In this document: positions 24,902 through 34,241 of the stretch, in pieces | How the letters are laid out: each line of letters opens with the position of its first letter | Position numbering within the stretch: position 1 is the stretch's first letter | Assembly: GCA_016185245.1 (NCBI GenBank) | Contig: JACPNZ010000016.1 | Coordinates: forward strand, 211,287 to 275,286 | Length of the DNA: 64,000 bases | Direction of reading: 5' to 3' | From: Hyphomicrobiales bacterium | GTDB taxonomy: Bacteria; Pseudomonadota; Alphaproteobacteria; Rhizobiales; Aestuariivirgaceae | Translations under genes and position numbers: made by a program | Notes under the pieces: model-generated | The model's input: only the letters and a program-made list of their open reading frames with translations | What the model was told of the DNA's origin: nothing | Database searches by the model: none

Positions 24902-26350
24902 ATGGCGGCGGGCTTTCCCCTCGAAACCATTGTCCTCGATCCTGCAGCACCGGCCAATCTGCCGCGCCAGATCTATGGCCAGCTCCGCGCCCTGATCGAG
25001 GGGCGCAGCCTGCCCAGCGGCTCGACGCTCCCTTCCACCCGCCTCCTGGCCAAAGATCTTGGGCTCGGCCGCAACACCGTCATCGCCGCCTATGACCAGT
25101 TGGCGCTCGAAGGTTACTTGCGGATGCGGAAATGCGCGCCTCCGCTGGTCGTCGATCTTCCGGCTCGCGCCGTCCGCACCGGCATGCCTCCGACAGCCCC
25201 GGCCGGGCGGATTTCAGAACGTGGCCAGATCATGCTGTCGCAACCCCATCACAGCGGCAGACCGGGGCATCTGGCGCTCCACCCGGGCATGCCGGATGCG
25301 CTCAACTTTCCCTTCAATACCTGGTCGAAGCTTCTGACCCGGCGCGCCAAGCACGCCGGCCATGACCTGTTCGGCGTCTACCACGTAACGGGTTATCCGG
25401 CACTGCGCGAAGCCATCGCCCGCTACCTCGCCGCCTCGCGCGGCGTTGCCTGCAACCCTGAGCAGATCGTCATCACCAACGGCGCCCAGTCGGCCTTCGA
25501 TCTTCTCGCCCGCATCTTCATCGATCCCGGCGATAGCGTATGGATGGAAGAGCCCGGCTACTATGGGGCGAGCGCCGCCTTCCTCTCTGCCGGTGCGAAG
25601 CTCATGCCGCTGGTCGTCAACGACGACGGCTGGCAGCTCGATCCGCCGACCACCAGGCCGCGTCTTGCCTTCGTCACCCCCTCCTGCCACCACCCGCTCG
25701 GCCTCACCATGGCGATGGAACAGCGCCTCACGCTCTTGCGCCTGGCCGAGGACGGAAATTTCTGGGTGATCGAGGACGACTACGACAGCGAGTACCGTTT
25801 CCAGGGGCAGCCCATACCGGCGCTCCAGGGGATCGGCGGGGCCAATCGCGTGGTCTATGTCGGCACCTTCGCCAAAATGCTGTTTCCGGCCATGCGGCTG
25901 GGCTTCATGGTGGTGCCCGAGGCGATCCGCGACGGGTTGGCCGCGGCCCTCAGCACCACCGGCCAGTTTGCCCCCCTCCTCACCCAGGCGGCCTTGGCCG
26001 ACTTCATCAATGACGGCCACCTGACCAGGCACCTGCGCCGCATGCGCCGCCTCTATGCCGCCCGCCGCGGGCATTTCATGGAGGTGTTCGACCGGTATTT
26101 GGGCGAGTGGATGAGGCTGCGGCGCACCGAAACCGGCATTCAGCTGGTAGGCCTGTTCCATCGCAACATCGACGACCGCCCACTGGCCGCCGCCGCCGCG
26201 GCGCGCGGCGTCAATGTCTCAGCCCTGTCGATGCAGTACCGGCATGGGCGGCCCCGCCGCGGTCTGGTCATGGGCTTTGCCGCCGTCGACGAGCGCGCCA
26301 CGCTCAACGCCATCGAGCGTCTGCGCGCTGTATTCAAGGAGTCAAGTTGA
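24902..26350 (+). CDS. MocR/PdxR-family transcriptional regulator (GntR HTH plus aminotransferase-like domain)
   Basis: A 482-residue regulator. Residues about 18-85 form a GntR winged helix-turn-helix ([45 protein letters not shown]). Residues about 120-480 are a fold-type I aminotransferase-like sensor domain with the PLP lysine Lys325 in [16 protein letters not shown]. Such regulators sense PLP-bound amines or amino acids. It is divergent from the DegT aminotransferase, which it probably controls; the two share a 98-base region with palindromes. The RpiB-like gene follows 76 bases downstream. Confidence 0.92.
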   Translation: MAAGFPLETIVLDPAAPANLPRQIYGQLRALIEGRSLPSGSTLPSTRLLAKDLGLGRNTVIAAYDQLALEGYLRMRKCAPPLVVDLPARAVRTGMPPTAPAGRISERGQIMLSQPHHSGRPGHLALHPGMPDALNFPFNTWSKLLTRRAKHAGHDLFGVYHVTGYPALREAIARYLAASRGVACNPEQIVITNGAQSAFDLLARIFIDPGDSVWMEEPGYYGASAAFLSAGAKLMPLVVNDDGWQLDPPTTRPRLAFVTPSCHHPLGLTMAMEQRLTLLRLAEDGNFWVIEDDYDSEYRFQGQPIPALQGIGGANRVVYVGTFAKMLFPAMRLGFMVVPEAIRDGLAAALSTTGQFAPLLTQAALADFINDGHLTRHLRRMRRLYAARRGHFMEVFDRYLGEWMRLRRTETGIQLVGLFHRNIDDRPLAAAAAARGVNVSALSMQYRHGRPRRGLVMGFAAVDERATLNAIERLRAVFKESS

Positions 26351-26426
26351 TCGCCGCCACCGCGCCGGCTTGCCGCCGGGACGCGGCACATTGTATTGCG
26401 ACCTCGGAAGCTGTAACTTCGACCCC

Positions 26427-26870
26427 ATGAAGATCGCCCTGGGTGCCGACAGCGCCGGCAAGCCGCTGATCGATGTGATCGAGGCCCATCTCAAGGGCAA
26501 GCCCGGTCTCGTCGTTGAAAATCTGAGTCAGGCGGGCTTCTATGCCGATCTCTCCGGCGCCATTGGCGCCAAGGTGATGGCCGGCGACTATGACCGGGCC
26601 ATCCTGTGCTGCGGCACCGGCATCGGCGTGTGCATCGCCGCCAACAAGGTGCCGGGCATCCGTGCAGCCTTGACTCATGACACCTATTCGGCCGGGCGCG
26701 CCGCCAAGTCCAACAACGCCCAGATCATCACCATGGGAGCGCGCGTCATCGGCCCGGAGCTCGCCAAGGCGATCGTCGATACATATATCGCCTCCGAATT
26801 CGATCCGCAGGGTCCGTCGGCTGCCAATGTCGAAGCGCTCGAACGGCTCGACTCCAAGTACAGCAAATAG
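26427..26870 (+). CDS. RpiB/LacA/LacB family sugar-phosphate isomerase
   Basis: A 147-residue isomerase. The active-site block [22 protein letters not shown] contains the catalytic cysteine (Cys62) and the phosphate loop; [27 protein letters not shown] follows with the His84 and the Asn/Arg binding residues. Family members interconvert ribose-5-P/ribulose-5-P, galactose-6-P/tagatose-6-P, or tetrulose phosphates (EryI-type) in polyol catabolism. The ATG at 26427 has only a weak ribosome site. In this catabolic setting a pentose- or tetrose-phosphate role is likely; the true ribose isomerase is often elsewhere (RpiA). Confidence 0.87.
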   Translation: MKIALGADSAGKPLIDVIEAHLKGKPGLVVENLSQAGFYADLSGAIGAKVMAGDYDRAILCCGTGIGVCIAANKVPGIRAALTHDTYSAGRAAKSNNAQIITMGARVIGPELAKAIVDTYIASEFDPQGPSAANVEALERLDSKYSK

Positions 26871-26873
26871 TCG

Positions 26874-28628
26874 TCAGCTCGTTCTGCCGACGTTGGCCAG
26901 CAGCGCCTGGCGCAGCACCTCGCGGTCGTTTGCATAGTCCCGGTCGATCCTGGCGCTGCGCTGCTCGCTTTGCCAATGGCGCGCCGCCAGCAAGGGTGCA
27001 TCCTCCGCCGGCGGCAAGCTTCGTCCACGGATCAAGTCGGACGCCCGTTCCGCCAGCATGATGGTGGGCGCATTGAGATCGCCGGCGGTCGCCTGCGGCA
27101 TGATCGAGGCATCGACCACCCGGAGGCTCTGCAAGCCACGGACCCGGCAGTCCGGATCGACCACCGCCAGCGCGCCCTCGCCCATGCGGCAGGTGCCGCA
27201 AGGGTGATAGGCGCTCTCGACCTTCTCTCTGATGAAGCGGTCGAGGGCCTCGTCGCTCACGCAATCGTCTCCGGGCGCCAGTTCGCGGCCGCTGTAGGGA
27301 GCCAGCGCCTCCTGGGCGAAGATTTCGCGGGTGAGGCGCACGCAGGTGCGGAATTCAACGAGGTCGTCGGAATGACTCATGTAGTTGAAGCGCACCCGTG
27401 GCAGGCTGCGGAAGTCCGCATCGCGCAGCCGGACCCAGCCGCGGCTCTTCGAGCGCTTGGCGCCGACATGCACCTGGAAGCCGTGGCCTTGGGCCAGCGA
27501 CTTGCCATCGTAGGAAATGGCCAGCGGCAGGAAGTGGAACTGGATATCGGGATAGACGATGCCGGGGCGGCTCCGCACATGGCCGCCCGTCTCGAAATGA
27601 TTGGTGGCGCCAAGGCCCTTCCTGGTCAAAATCCAGTGGAGCCCGATCAGCGCCTTGGCCACGGGGCGCATCGACGGATAGAGCGATACGGGCTTCAGGC
27701 ACTCCTGCTGCACATAGAGTTCCAGATGATCCATCAGGTTCTCGCCCACCCCCGGCTTGTCGAGGAGGGGCACGATGCCATGGCGCTTGAGTTCCTCGGC
27801 TGGCCCCACGCCTGAACGCTTGAGAATGACGGGCGACATGATCGACCCGGCGCTGAGGATCACCTCGCGGCCGGCTGTCGCCACCGCCGGCCGGCCATGG
27901 CGGATGAAGCGCACCCCCGTCGCCCTGGTCCCGTCGAACAGGATGCGGTCGGCCACGACATGGCAGAGAACCCGCACATTGCCGCGTTTCTGCGCCGGCC
28001 GCAGATAGGCAACCGCCGCGCTGCATCGCCGGCCGTCGCCAACCGTCATTTCCATCGGGCCGAAACCTTCGTGCTGGCGCTCGTTCATGTTGGCGCTTGG
28101 CGCATAGCCCGCCTGCACGGCGGCTGCGACGAAGGCGTGATAGAGCGGATTGGTCTCGGCCCCTCGCCTCACCTTGAGCGGCCCCGAGGTGCCCCTGAGC
28201 GGCCCGCCGCCAGCGACGCCTTCGGCCCGTTGGAAATAGGCCAGCACATTGGCCCAGTGCCAGCCCGCAGCACCAAGCGCACTCCACAATTCATAGTCCA
28301 TGGGATTGCCGCGCACATGGCACATGCCGTTGATCGACGACGATCCGCCGAGCCCCTTGCCGCGCGGCAGGTTCATCACCCGCCCGTCAAGCCCCGGCTC
28401 GGGTTCCGTCGTCATGCCCCAGTTGAAGCGCCTGGTGTTCATCGGGATCGAGAGCGCCGCCGGCATGGCGACGAAGGGCGACAGATCGCTGCCGCCCGCC
28501 TCGAGTACCAGAATTCTCGCATCCGGATCTTCGCCCAGACGGTTGGCCACCACGCAGCCGGCCGAGCCCGCGCCGATGACGATATAGTCGTAAGTGCCTT
28601 CGTCCACCGGTTCACTCGACGATGACAT
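26874..28628 (-). CDS. GMC-family oxidoreductase (choline dehydrogenase-like)
   Basis: A 584-residue flavoprotein. The FAD motif VIGAGSAGCVVANRL lies at about 16-32, LEAGG follows the second strand, and the GMC signature PRGKGLGGSSSINGM is at about 90-104. The active-site histidine is His475 in HPCGTCRMG, and DASIMPQATAGDLNAPTIMLAERASD closes the C-terminus. Members oxidise alcohols, including choline, polyols and sugars. The N-terminus has no signal peptide, so it is cytoplasmic or membrane-associated. Residues after about 540 form an extra tail. The convergent RpiB-like gene ends only 3 bases away. It overlaps the cupin gene by 17 bases, implying co-translation. Confidence 0.9.
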   Translation of the reverse strand: MSSSSEPVDEGTYDYIVIGAGSAGCVVANRLGEDPDARILVLEAGGSDLSPFVAMPAALSIPMNTRRFNWGMTTEPEPGLDGRVMNLPRGKGLGGSSSINGMCHVRGNPMDYELWSALGAAGWHWANVLAYFQRAEGVAGGGPLRGTSGPLKVRRGAETNPLYHAFVAAAVQAGYAPSANMNERQHEGFGPMEMTVGDGRRCSAAVAYLRPAQKRGNVRVLCHVVADRILFDGTRATGVRFIRHGRPAVATAGREVILSAGSIMSPVILKRSGVGPAEELKRHGIVPLLDKPGVGENLMDHLELYVQQECLKPVSLYPSMRPVAKALIGLHWILTRKGLGATNHFETGGHVRSRPGIVYPDIQFHFLPLAISYDGKSLAQGHGFQVHVGAKRSKSRGWVRLRDADFRSLPRVRFNYMSHSDDLVEFRTCVRLTREIFAQEALAPYSGRELAPGDDCVSDEALDRFIREKVESAYHPCGTCRMGEGALAVVDPDCRVRGLQSLRVVDASIMPQATAGDLNAPTIMLAERASDLIRGRSLPPAEDAPLLAARHWQSEQRSARIDRDYANDREVLRQALLANVGRTS

Positions 28629-28971
28629 AATACTTCAGCATGGCAACCGGCTGCCTCCAAAACCCTCTGTAGCCACGCGGCAGCAGGAAGGCCTCGCCCG
28701 CCCCAAAACGCTCGCTGAACCCCTCGCCTTCCAGGATCACATGGCCCTCGATCACATACATGAATTCGTCGCACGGATAGCTGTCGTACCATTCGGTATA
28801 GGGCGTGGACCGCCAGATGCCAGCCCGCACCCCGGGCCTGTCGCGACGGAAATAGACGTGGTCCTGGCCAAGGGGCTGGCCCTCGATCAGCTTGGCGGTC
28901 TCCAGCGCCACGTCGGCTGCTTCCATCCAGCCCTTGGGTCCTGTGGCTGAAAACCTGATCGGCTTGGTCAT
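28612..28971 (-). CDS. Small cupin-domain protein
   Basis: A 119-residue single-domain cupin of the DUF861-like type, with TEWYDSYPCDEFMYVIEGHVILE as motif 1 and GEAFLLPRGYRGFW as motif 2. ATG 28971 follows GAGGGGAAATG; the upstream open frame is a shadow. It overlaps the GMC oxidoreductase by 17 bases and so may act on its product or sense its substrate. It shows only distant likeness to the cupin at 12046. Confidence 0.78.
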   Translation of the reverse strand: MTKPIRFSATGPKGWMEAADVALETAKLIEGQPLGQDHVYFRRDRPGVRAGIWRSTPYTEWYDSYPCDEFMYVIEGHVILEGEGFSERFGAGEAFLLPRGYRGFWRQPVAMLKYYVIVE

Positions 28972-29146
28972 GTCATTTCCCCTCGCAAGAGCGCTTCCGG
29001 CATGATGTAGCGAAGCTTGCAGGCGGGCGACAGGGCCTTGCTGGCGTGGCCGCGCCGGTCTCCCACCCATGCATTTTTGCGTTTGTTGACGGGCGCCAAT
29101 CTCTGTTACAGACCGCCCTCGCCAGCCGCGATGCAAAGGATCGTCC

Positions 29147-31612
29147 ATGCCCAAGGCGCTTGCCGTCGAACCAGCCCGCTTCCGCCGCAAGGGCCAGCTC
29201 GATCTGAAGCCCATCCCGTTGCATCAATACGACCGGCCGCTTGCTACCGAGCGCCAGCGGCGCGGCGATGCCGCACTCAAGGCCGTGCTCCGCCACATGC
29301 TGGTCGTCCGCGAATTCGAGGCGATGCTGGGTTCGTTCAAGGCTAAGGGCAGCTATCAGGACATTGCTTTTGCCTATCGCGGACCGGCGCACCTGTCGAT
29401 CGGCCAGGAAGGTGCCGCCGTGGGCCAGGCCTTGGCGCTTACACCCGGCGATCACATCTTCGGCAGCCATAGGAGCCATGGCGAATTCATCGCCAAGGGG
29501 CTGTCGGCCATCGCCCAGCTTTCGGCCCACGACCTCGGCACCATCATGGAAGGCCATCGCGGTGGTGCGCTCTTGCACAGCGTCGAACGCCACCTTGCCG
29601 CACCGACGGTGCCGGCTCTGGCCGAGAATTTCCTGCTGCTTGGGCTTCTGGCCGAGATCTTCATGCGCGACAACGGCTTCAATCGCGGCATGGGCGGCTC
29701 CATGCATGCCTTCTTCCCGCCCTTCGGCATCTATCCCAACAATGCCATTGTCGGCGCCTCGGCCGGTATTGCGACCGGTGCGGCACTGCGCAAGAAGCTC
29801 GCGGGCGAGGCAACGATCGCGGTTGCCAACGGCGGCGACGGATCGACCGGCTGCGGCCCGGTGTTCGAGGCGATGAACTTCGCCGCCATGGCCCAGTATG
29901 ATACTCTGTGGACGGATCAAAACAAGGGCGGCCTCCCCGTCCTCTACTTCTTCAGCAATAATTTCTACGCCATGGGCGGCCAGACCATCGGCGAGACCAT
30001 GGGCTGGGACCGCCTGTCGCGCATCGGCGCGGCGATCAACCCGCAAGGCATGCATGCCGAGACCGTCGACGGTACTAATCCGCTGGCGGTCGCCGATGCG
30101 GTGCAGTGCCAGCGCGCAAGGCTGCTCGCCGGTGAGGGCCCGGCCCTGCTCGATGTCGAATGCTACCGCTCGGCCGGGCATTCGACCACCGACGCCAATG
30201 TCTATCGCAGCCGCGAGGAGATCGCCGCCTGGGAGGTATTCGATCCGATTGCGTCCTATGCCGCAAAGCTCGTCGCCGAAGGTGTTCTGGGCGACAGCGA
30301 CGTGCAGGCCTTGCGCGACGAGGTGGCAAGCCTCATGGCCGCCGTTACCCGCGCGGCGATCGACCCGAAGATTTCTCCCATGATCGACATTGCCGCCGAT
30401 CCCACCCTGATCGGCCGGCTGATGTTCGCCAACGCGGAGATAGCGACACCCACTGGCACCGTGCCGCTGCTGGCTCAGCCCGAGACCTCGGCCCGCATCC
30501 GCCAGGACGCCAAGAAGGCCCGCTTCGGCGTGGGGGCCGACGGCACAAAACTGTCGCCGATGCGCGCCATCACGCTCCGCGACGGGCTGTTCGAGGCGAT
30601 CCTCCACCACATGACCAGGGACGAGCGCCTCATCGCCTATGGCGAGGAATGCCGTGAATGGGGCGGCGCCTTCGGCGTCTATCGCGGGCTTTCCGACATT
30701 CTCCCCTACCAGCGCCTGTTCAATTCGCCGATCTCGGAGGCGGCCATCGTCGCCACCGCCGTGGGCCATGGCCTCGAAGGCGGACGCGCCCTCATCGAAC
30801 TCATGTACGGCGATTTCATCGGCCGGGCGGGCGACGAAATCTTCAACCAGATGGCCAAGTGGCATGCCATGTCGGGCGGTGTGCTGAAATTGCCGGTGGT
30901 GCTGCGCTGCTCGGTCGGCAGCAAATACGGCGCCCAGCACTCCCAGGACTGGACCGCGCTGGTTGCTCACATTCCCGGTCTCAAGGTGGTCTATCCGGCC
31001 ACCCCCTATGATGCCAAGGGCCTCCTCGCTTCGGCCCTGTCGAGCGAGGACCCGGTCATCGTCTTCGAAAGCCAGAGGCTCTACGACACGGTGGAGCAGT
31101 TCCATGCCGGGGGCGTGCCGGCGGATTATTACCGCATCCCCCTGGGCGAGCCCGATATCAAGCGCGACGGCGACGACGTCACCATCCTGACCATCGGGCC
31201 CTCGCTCTATGCGGGTGTCGCCGCGGCGGGCGAAATGGCCTCGGCCTATGGCGTCTCGGCCGAGGTGATCGATGCTCGCTCGCTGGTTCCCTTCAACTAC
31301 GATCCGCTGATCGCCTCGGTCAAAAAGACCGGCCGGCTCGCCATCGTGTCGGAGGCCTCCGAGCGCGGCAGCTTCGCCATGACGCTCGCCGCCAACCTCA
31401 CGCGCTTTGCCTTCTCGAGCCTCAAGGCGCCGCCGCGAGTGATCGGCACGCCCAACTGGATCGTGCCGGGAGCCGAAATGGAGACGAGCTATTTTCCCCA
31501 GGCCGACGATATCGTCGCCATCGTCATGGGCGAGATGTTCGCCGAGAAGAACGTCAATCGCCGGGGCTTGCGCAACTGGGACGACCGCGAACTTGCCCGC
31601 AAGGCGCTGTGA
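29147..31612 (+). CDS. 2-oxoacid dehydrogenase E1, fused alpha and beta subunits (ThDP-dependent)
   Basis: An 821-residue fusion. The alpha part (about 40-400) has the ThDP-binding GDG at 230-232 with the matching SNN near 270. The beta part begins near residue 472 (MRAITLRDGLFEAIL) and carries SPISEAAIVATAVGHGLEGG, the D-F-I-G-R-AGDEIFNQMAKW segment and QHSQDW. Fused E1 proteins occur in acetoin-, branched-chain- and pyruvate-type complexes. The next gene, 15 bases downstream, is a stand-alone lipoyl domain, but neither an E2 acyltransferase nor an E3 is visible in the window. The start follows AAAGGAT. The oxidised 2-oxoacid is unknown; a product of the nearby HpcH aldolase or iol pathway is possible. 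Confidence 0.88.
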   Translation: MPKALAVEPARFRRKGQLDLKPIPLHQYDRPLATERQRRGDAALKAVLRHMLVVREFEAMLGSFKAKGSYQDIAFAYRGPAHLSIGQEGAAVGQALALTPGDHIFGSHRSHGEFIAKGLSAIAQLSAHDLGTIMEGHRGGALLHSVERHLAAPTVPALAENFLLLGLLAEIFMRDNGFNRGMGGSMHAFFPPFGIYPNNAIVGASAGIATGAALRKKLAGEATIAVANGGDGSTGCGPVFEAMNFAAMAQYDTLWTDQNKGGLPVLYFFSNNFYAMGGQTIGETMGWDRLSRIGAAINPQGMHAETVDGTNPLAVADAVQCQRARLLAGEGPALLDVECYRSAGHSTTDANVYRSREEIAAWEVFDPIASYAAKLVAEGVLGDSDVQALRDEVASLMAAVTRAAIDPKISPMIDIAADPTLIGRLMFANAEIATPTGTVPLLAQPETSARIRQDAKKARFGVGADGTKLSPMRAITLRDGLFEAILHHMTRDERLIAYGEECREWGGAFGVYRGLSDILPYQRLFNSPISEAAIVATAVGHGLEGGRALIELMYGDFIGRAGDEIFNQMAKWHAMSGGVLKLPVVLRCSVGSKYGAQHSQDWTALVAHIPGLKVVYPATPYDAKGLLASALSSEDPVIVFESQRLYDTVEQFHAGGVPADYYRIPLGEPDIKRDGDDVTILTIGPSLYAGVAAAGEMASAYGVSAEVIDARSLVPFNYDPLIASVKKTGRLAIVSEASERGSFAMTLAANLTRFAFSSLKAPPRVIGTPNWIVPGAEMETSYFPQADDIVAIVMGEMFAEKNVNRRGLRNWDDRELARKAL

Positions 31613-31627
31613 ACCAAGGAGACTGCC

Positions 31628-31867
31628 ATGGATACGCCCGTCCTCATGCCCCAGCTCGGCAACGAGATCAGCGAGGCCCAGATCGACGCCTGGTTCAAGG
31701 CGGTGGGCGACAGGGTCGAGAAGGGCGAGATGCTGCTGACCATAACGACACCCAAGATCGCCTTGGAAGTCGAGGCGCCGGCATCAGGCACGCTGAAGGA
31801 AATTCTGGTGGCGCCCGACGAATTGGCCAAAGTCGGCGCAACACTTGCCATCATCGCCGCATCCTGA
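31628..31867 (+). CDS. Stand-alone lipoyl (biotinyl/lipoyl-attachment) domain protein
   Basis: A 79-residue lipoyl domain and nothing else: VLMPQLGNEISEAQIDAWFKAVGDRVEKGEMLL followed by the hairpin with the lipoyl lysine Lys43 in TTPKIALEVEAPASG. Normally this domain is the N-terminal part of E2, but the acyltransferase core is absent. A strong AAGGAG site and a gap of 15 bases tie it to the E1 fusion gene. It probably carries the acyl group formed by E1 to an E2 core encoded elsewhere, or to another acceptor. Confidence 0.88.
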   Translation: MDTPVLMPQLGNEISEAQIDAWFKAVGDRVEKGEMLLTITTPKIALEVEAPASGTLKEILVAPDELAKVGATLAIIAAS

Positions 31868-31893
31868 CCCGCCGCGCTGCTACGGCTTAACTC

Positions 31894-31907
31894 ACAATAC
31901 ATATTGT
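31894..31907. promoter_or_regulatory. Perfect inverted repeat ACAATA-CA-TATTGT, candidate operator
   Basis: It lies 26 bases after the lipoyl gene stop and 68 bases before the aldehyde dehydrogenase ATG. TTGACT follows at 31914-31919 (possible -35) and a second small inverted repeat TTGCA-N8-TGCAA at 31921-31938. The arrangement looks like an independent regulated promoter for the gene group beginning with the aldehyde dehydrogenase. The binding protein may be the RpiR regulator at 35214, but this is only a guess. Confidence 0.45.
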
Positions 31908-31975
31908 CGTGCCTTGACTCTTGCATCGAAAATTGCAAAACCACGCGGCGGAATTCATCGTGAGGAAGGCGTGGA

Positions 31976-33412
31976 ATGTACGGCTCCTTCGGTCTCTTCA
32001 TCAATGGCAGGTGGCGCTCAAAGAGCGGCGGCGGCGAGTTCGAAGTTGTCGATCCCGCCACCGGCGAGGCGATCGGCGTTTCGCCCGCGGCCTCGCTGGC
32101 CGATGTCGAGGAAGCGATTGCCGCTGCCGAAGCCGCACTCAAAACCTGGCGCGCCACGTCGGCCTGGTCCCGCGCCGACATGCTTCATGCCTGTGCCACG
32201 GCGATGCAGTCGCGCAGCGAGGAGGCGGCCCGCCGCATCACCCTTGAGACCGGCAAGCCCATCGCCCAGGCGCGGCGCGAATGGAGCCTCTCCATCGACC
32301 AGTTCCGCTGGTATGCCGAGGAGGCGCGGCGCATCTATGGGCGCATTGTCGAAGCCCGCGCCCCCGGCGGCCGCATCGAAGTCACGCACGAGCCGGTGGG
32401 TGTCGCCGCCGCCTTCACCGCCTGGAATTTTCCGGCCATATTGATCGCCCGCAAGGTGGCACCCGCGCTGGCCGCCGGCTGCACGACAATCGTGCGCCCG
32501 TCGCGCGAGGCGCCGGGCTCCGCCATGCTGCTGATCGATTGCTTGAGAGAAGCGGGCCTGCCGGCGGGCGTGGTCAATCTGGTGGTGGGGCCCACCTCGA
32601 CCACCTACGATCCGATCATGGCTTCGGCCACGGTGCGCAAGATATCGCTCACCGGTTCGACCGCCGTGGGCCAGCAGATGATCCGCGACAGTGCCGCGAC
32701 CCTGAAGCGCCTCACCATGGAACTAGGCGGCAATGCGCCAGTGATCGTCTTCGACGATGCCGATCTCGAAGCGACCCTCAATCTCTGCGTGCCGGTCAAA
32801 TTCGCCAATGCCGGCCAGGTCTGCGTCACCGGCGACCGCTTCTATGTGCAGCGCCCACTGCACGACAGGTTCGTGGCGGGCTTTGCCGCCCGCGCCAAAG
32901 CTCTGAAGCTAGGCCACGGCCTCGACGAGGCAACCCAGATGGGGCCGCTGATCAACCAGCGCCGCGTCGATGCCATGGAAGCGATCGTCGCCGATGCGAA
33001 ACAGCGCGGCGGCAAGATCGAGACGGGCGGCGGCCGTCCCCAAGGCCAAAACAAGGGCTTCTTCTTCGAGCCCACGGTGATCTCGGGCCTTCCCGACGAC
33101 GCCAAGGCCATCGCCGGGGAAAATTTCGGCCCCATCGCGGCGATCACCCCTTTCGATGCGGCGGATGAAGTCTACACCCGCGCCAATGCAACCGAGCTCG
33201 GCCTTGCATCCTATGTGTTCACCCGCAATCCGGCGCGGATGCGCGAGGCTGTGGCGCGCATCGAAGCCGGCATGGTGGGAGTCAACAGTTTTGCCCTGGC
33301 TGCGGCGGAAGCGCCCTTCGGCGGCATCAAGGCCAGCGGCATGGGCCGCGAGGGAGGAGCGGAAGGCATTCGCGACTATCTGAATGTCAAGCTCGCCCAG
33401 GTGACATTGTAG
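31976..33412 (+). CDS. NAD(P)-dependent aldehyde dehydrogenase (ALDH superfamily)
   Basis: A 478-residue aldehyde dehydrogenase. The general base is Glu249 in TMELGGNAPV and the nucleophile is Cys283 in NAGQVCVTGDR. The AAFTAWNFPAILIARKVAPALAAGC segment binds the cofactor. It is of the succinate-semialdehyde/glycolaldehyde dehydrogenase-like class. A good GAGGAAGG site precedes the ATG. The HpcH-type aldolase follows by 9 bases; such aldolases release pyruvate and an aldehyde, so this enzyme probably oxidises that aldehyde, a reading supported by the shared transcript. Confidence 0.88.
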   Translation: MYGSFGLFINGRWRSKSGGGEFEVVDPATGEAIGVSPAASLADVEEAIAAAEAALKTWRATSAWSRADMLHACATAMQSRSEEAARRITLETGKPIAQARREWSLSIDQFRWYAEEARRIYGRIVEARAPGGRIEVTHEPVGVAAAFTAWNFPAILIARKVAPALAAGCTTIVRPSREAPGSAMLLIDCLREAGLPAGVVNLVVGPTSTTYDPIMASATVRKISLTGSTAVGQQMIRDSAATLKRLTMELGGNAPVIVFDDADLEATLNLCVPVKFANAGQVCVTGDRFYVQRPLHDRFVAGFAARAKALKLGHGLDEATQMGPLINQRRVDAMEAIVADAKQRGGKIETGGGRPQGQNKGFFFEPTVISGLPDDAKAIAGENFGPIAAITPFDAADEVYTRANATELGLASYVFTRNPARMREAVARIEAGMVGVNSFALAAAEAPFGGIKASGMGREGGAEGIRDYLNVKLAQVTL

Positions 33413-33421
33413 AGGGACACC

Positions 33422-34240
33422 ATGATCAAGAACGGCATTCGTGAACGCTGGGCCGCCGGCAAGCCGGTGATCAACGGCTGGCTGTCGATTGCCAACCCCT
33501 TCGCCGCCGAGATCATGGCGGCCCAGGGCTATGACGCCCTGACCGTCGACCTGCAGCACGGGCTGGTCGGCTATGAAGCGGCAACCACCATGCTGCAGGC
33601 CTTGCGGGCGAGTGGCGTCACTCCCATGGTGCGGGTGCCGTGGAATGCGCCGGGCGACATCATGAAAGCGCTTGACGCCGGCTCCTATGGCATCATCTGT
33701 CCGATGATCAACAACCGCGCCGAGGCGGCGCAATTTGTATCCTGCATGCGCTATCCTCCCCATGGGGTCAGAAGCTTCGGCCCGACCCGGGCGGTGTTTG
33801 CCGCCGGCGCCGATTATGGCCAGCACGCCGACGGCGAGGTCCTGGCCTTCGCCATGATCGAGACCTCCGAGGCCATGAAGAACCTCGACGAGATCGTTTC
33901 AACCCCCGGCCTCGATGGCGTCTATATCGGCCCCGCCGACCTAACCCTCGGGCTGACGGGGCGCAAGTATCCAACCGGTTTCGACCGCGAGGAACCGGAG
34001 ATGGCCGAAGCGATCAAGACGGTTCTGGCCAAGGCCCATGGCGCCGGCATCCGCGCCGGGCTCCATTGCGGCACTCCTTCCTATGCGGGGAAGGCCGTGG
34101 GCTGGGGCTTCGACCTCGTCACCATTTCCAATGACGTCCGCCTGCTGGCGGGCGCGGCCCAGGCCAGCGTCACGACAACCCGCACAGCAATCGGCGAACA
34201 GGTGGTTGGGGTCAAGCCATCGAGCAACAGTGGATACTGA
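33422..34240 (+). CDS. HpcH/HpaI-family class II aldolase (2-oxo-3-deoxy acid aldolase)
   Basis: A 272-residue TIM-barrel aldolase. Markers are the catalytic His in LTVDLQHGLVGY, the Arg in TPMVRVPW, the metal-binding Glu in AMIET, and the Asp in YIGPADLTLGLTG. Family members split 2-keto-3-deoxy sugar acids (rhamnonate, glucarate) or 4-hydroxy-2-oxoheptanedioate into pyruvate and an aldehyde. It is flanked by an aldehyde dehydrogenase and a D-2-hydroxyacid dehydrogenase (next ATG 1 base after its stop), so the module probably degrades a deoxy-keto acid and processes the C2-C4 aldehyde formed. Confidence 0.88.
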   Translation: MIKNGIRERWAAGKPVINGWLSIANPFAAEIMAAQGYDALTVDLQHGLVGYEAATTMLQALRASGVTPMVRVPWNAPGDIMKALDAGSYGIICPMINNRAEAAQFVSCMRYPPHGVRSFGPTRAVFAAGADYGQHADGEVLAFAMIETSEAMKNLDEIVSTPGLDGVYIGPADLTLGLTGRKYPTGFDREEPEMAEAIKTVLAKAHGAGIRAGLHCGTPSYAGKAVGWGFDLVTISNDVRLLAGAAQASVTTTRTAIGEQVVGVKPSSNSGY

Positions 34241-34241
34241 C

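Noticed and set aside
28973..31105. 710-residue minus-strand frame opposite the E1 fusion
   Set aside because: The plus-strand E1 has ThDP motifs in both halves; the minus frame is compositional only.
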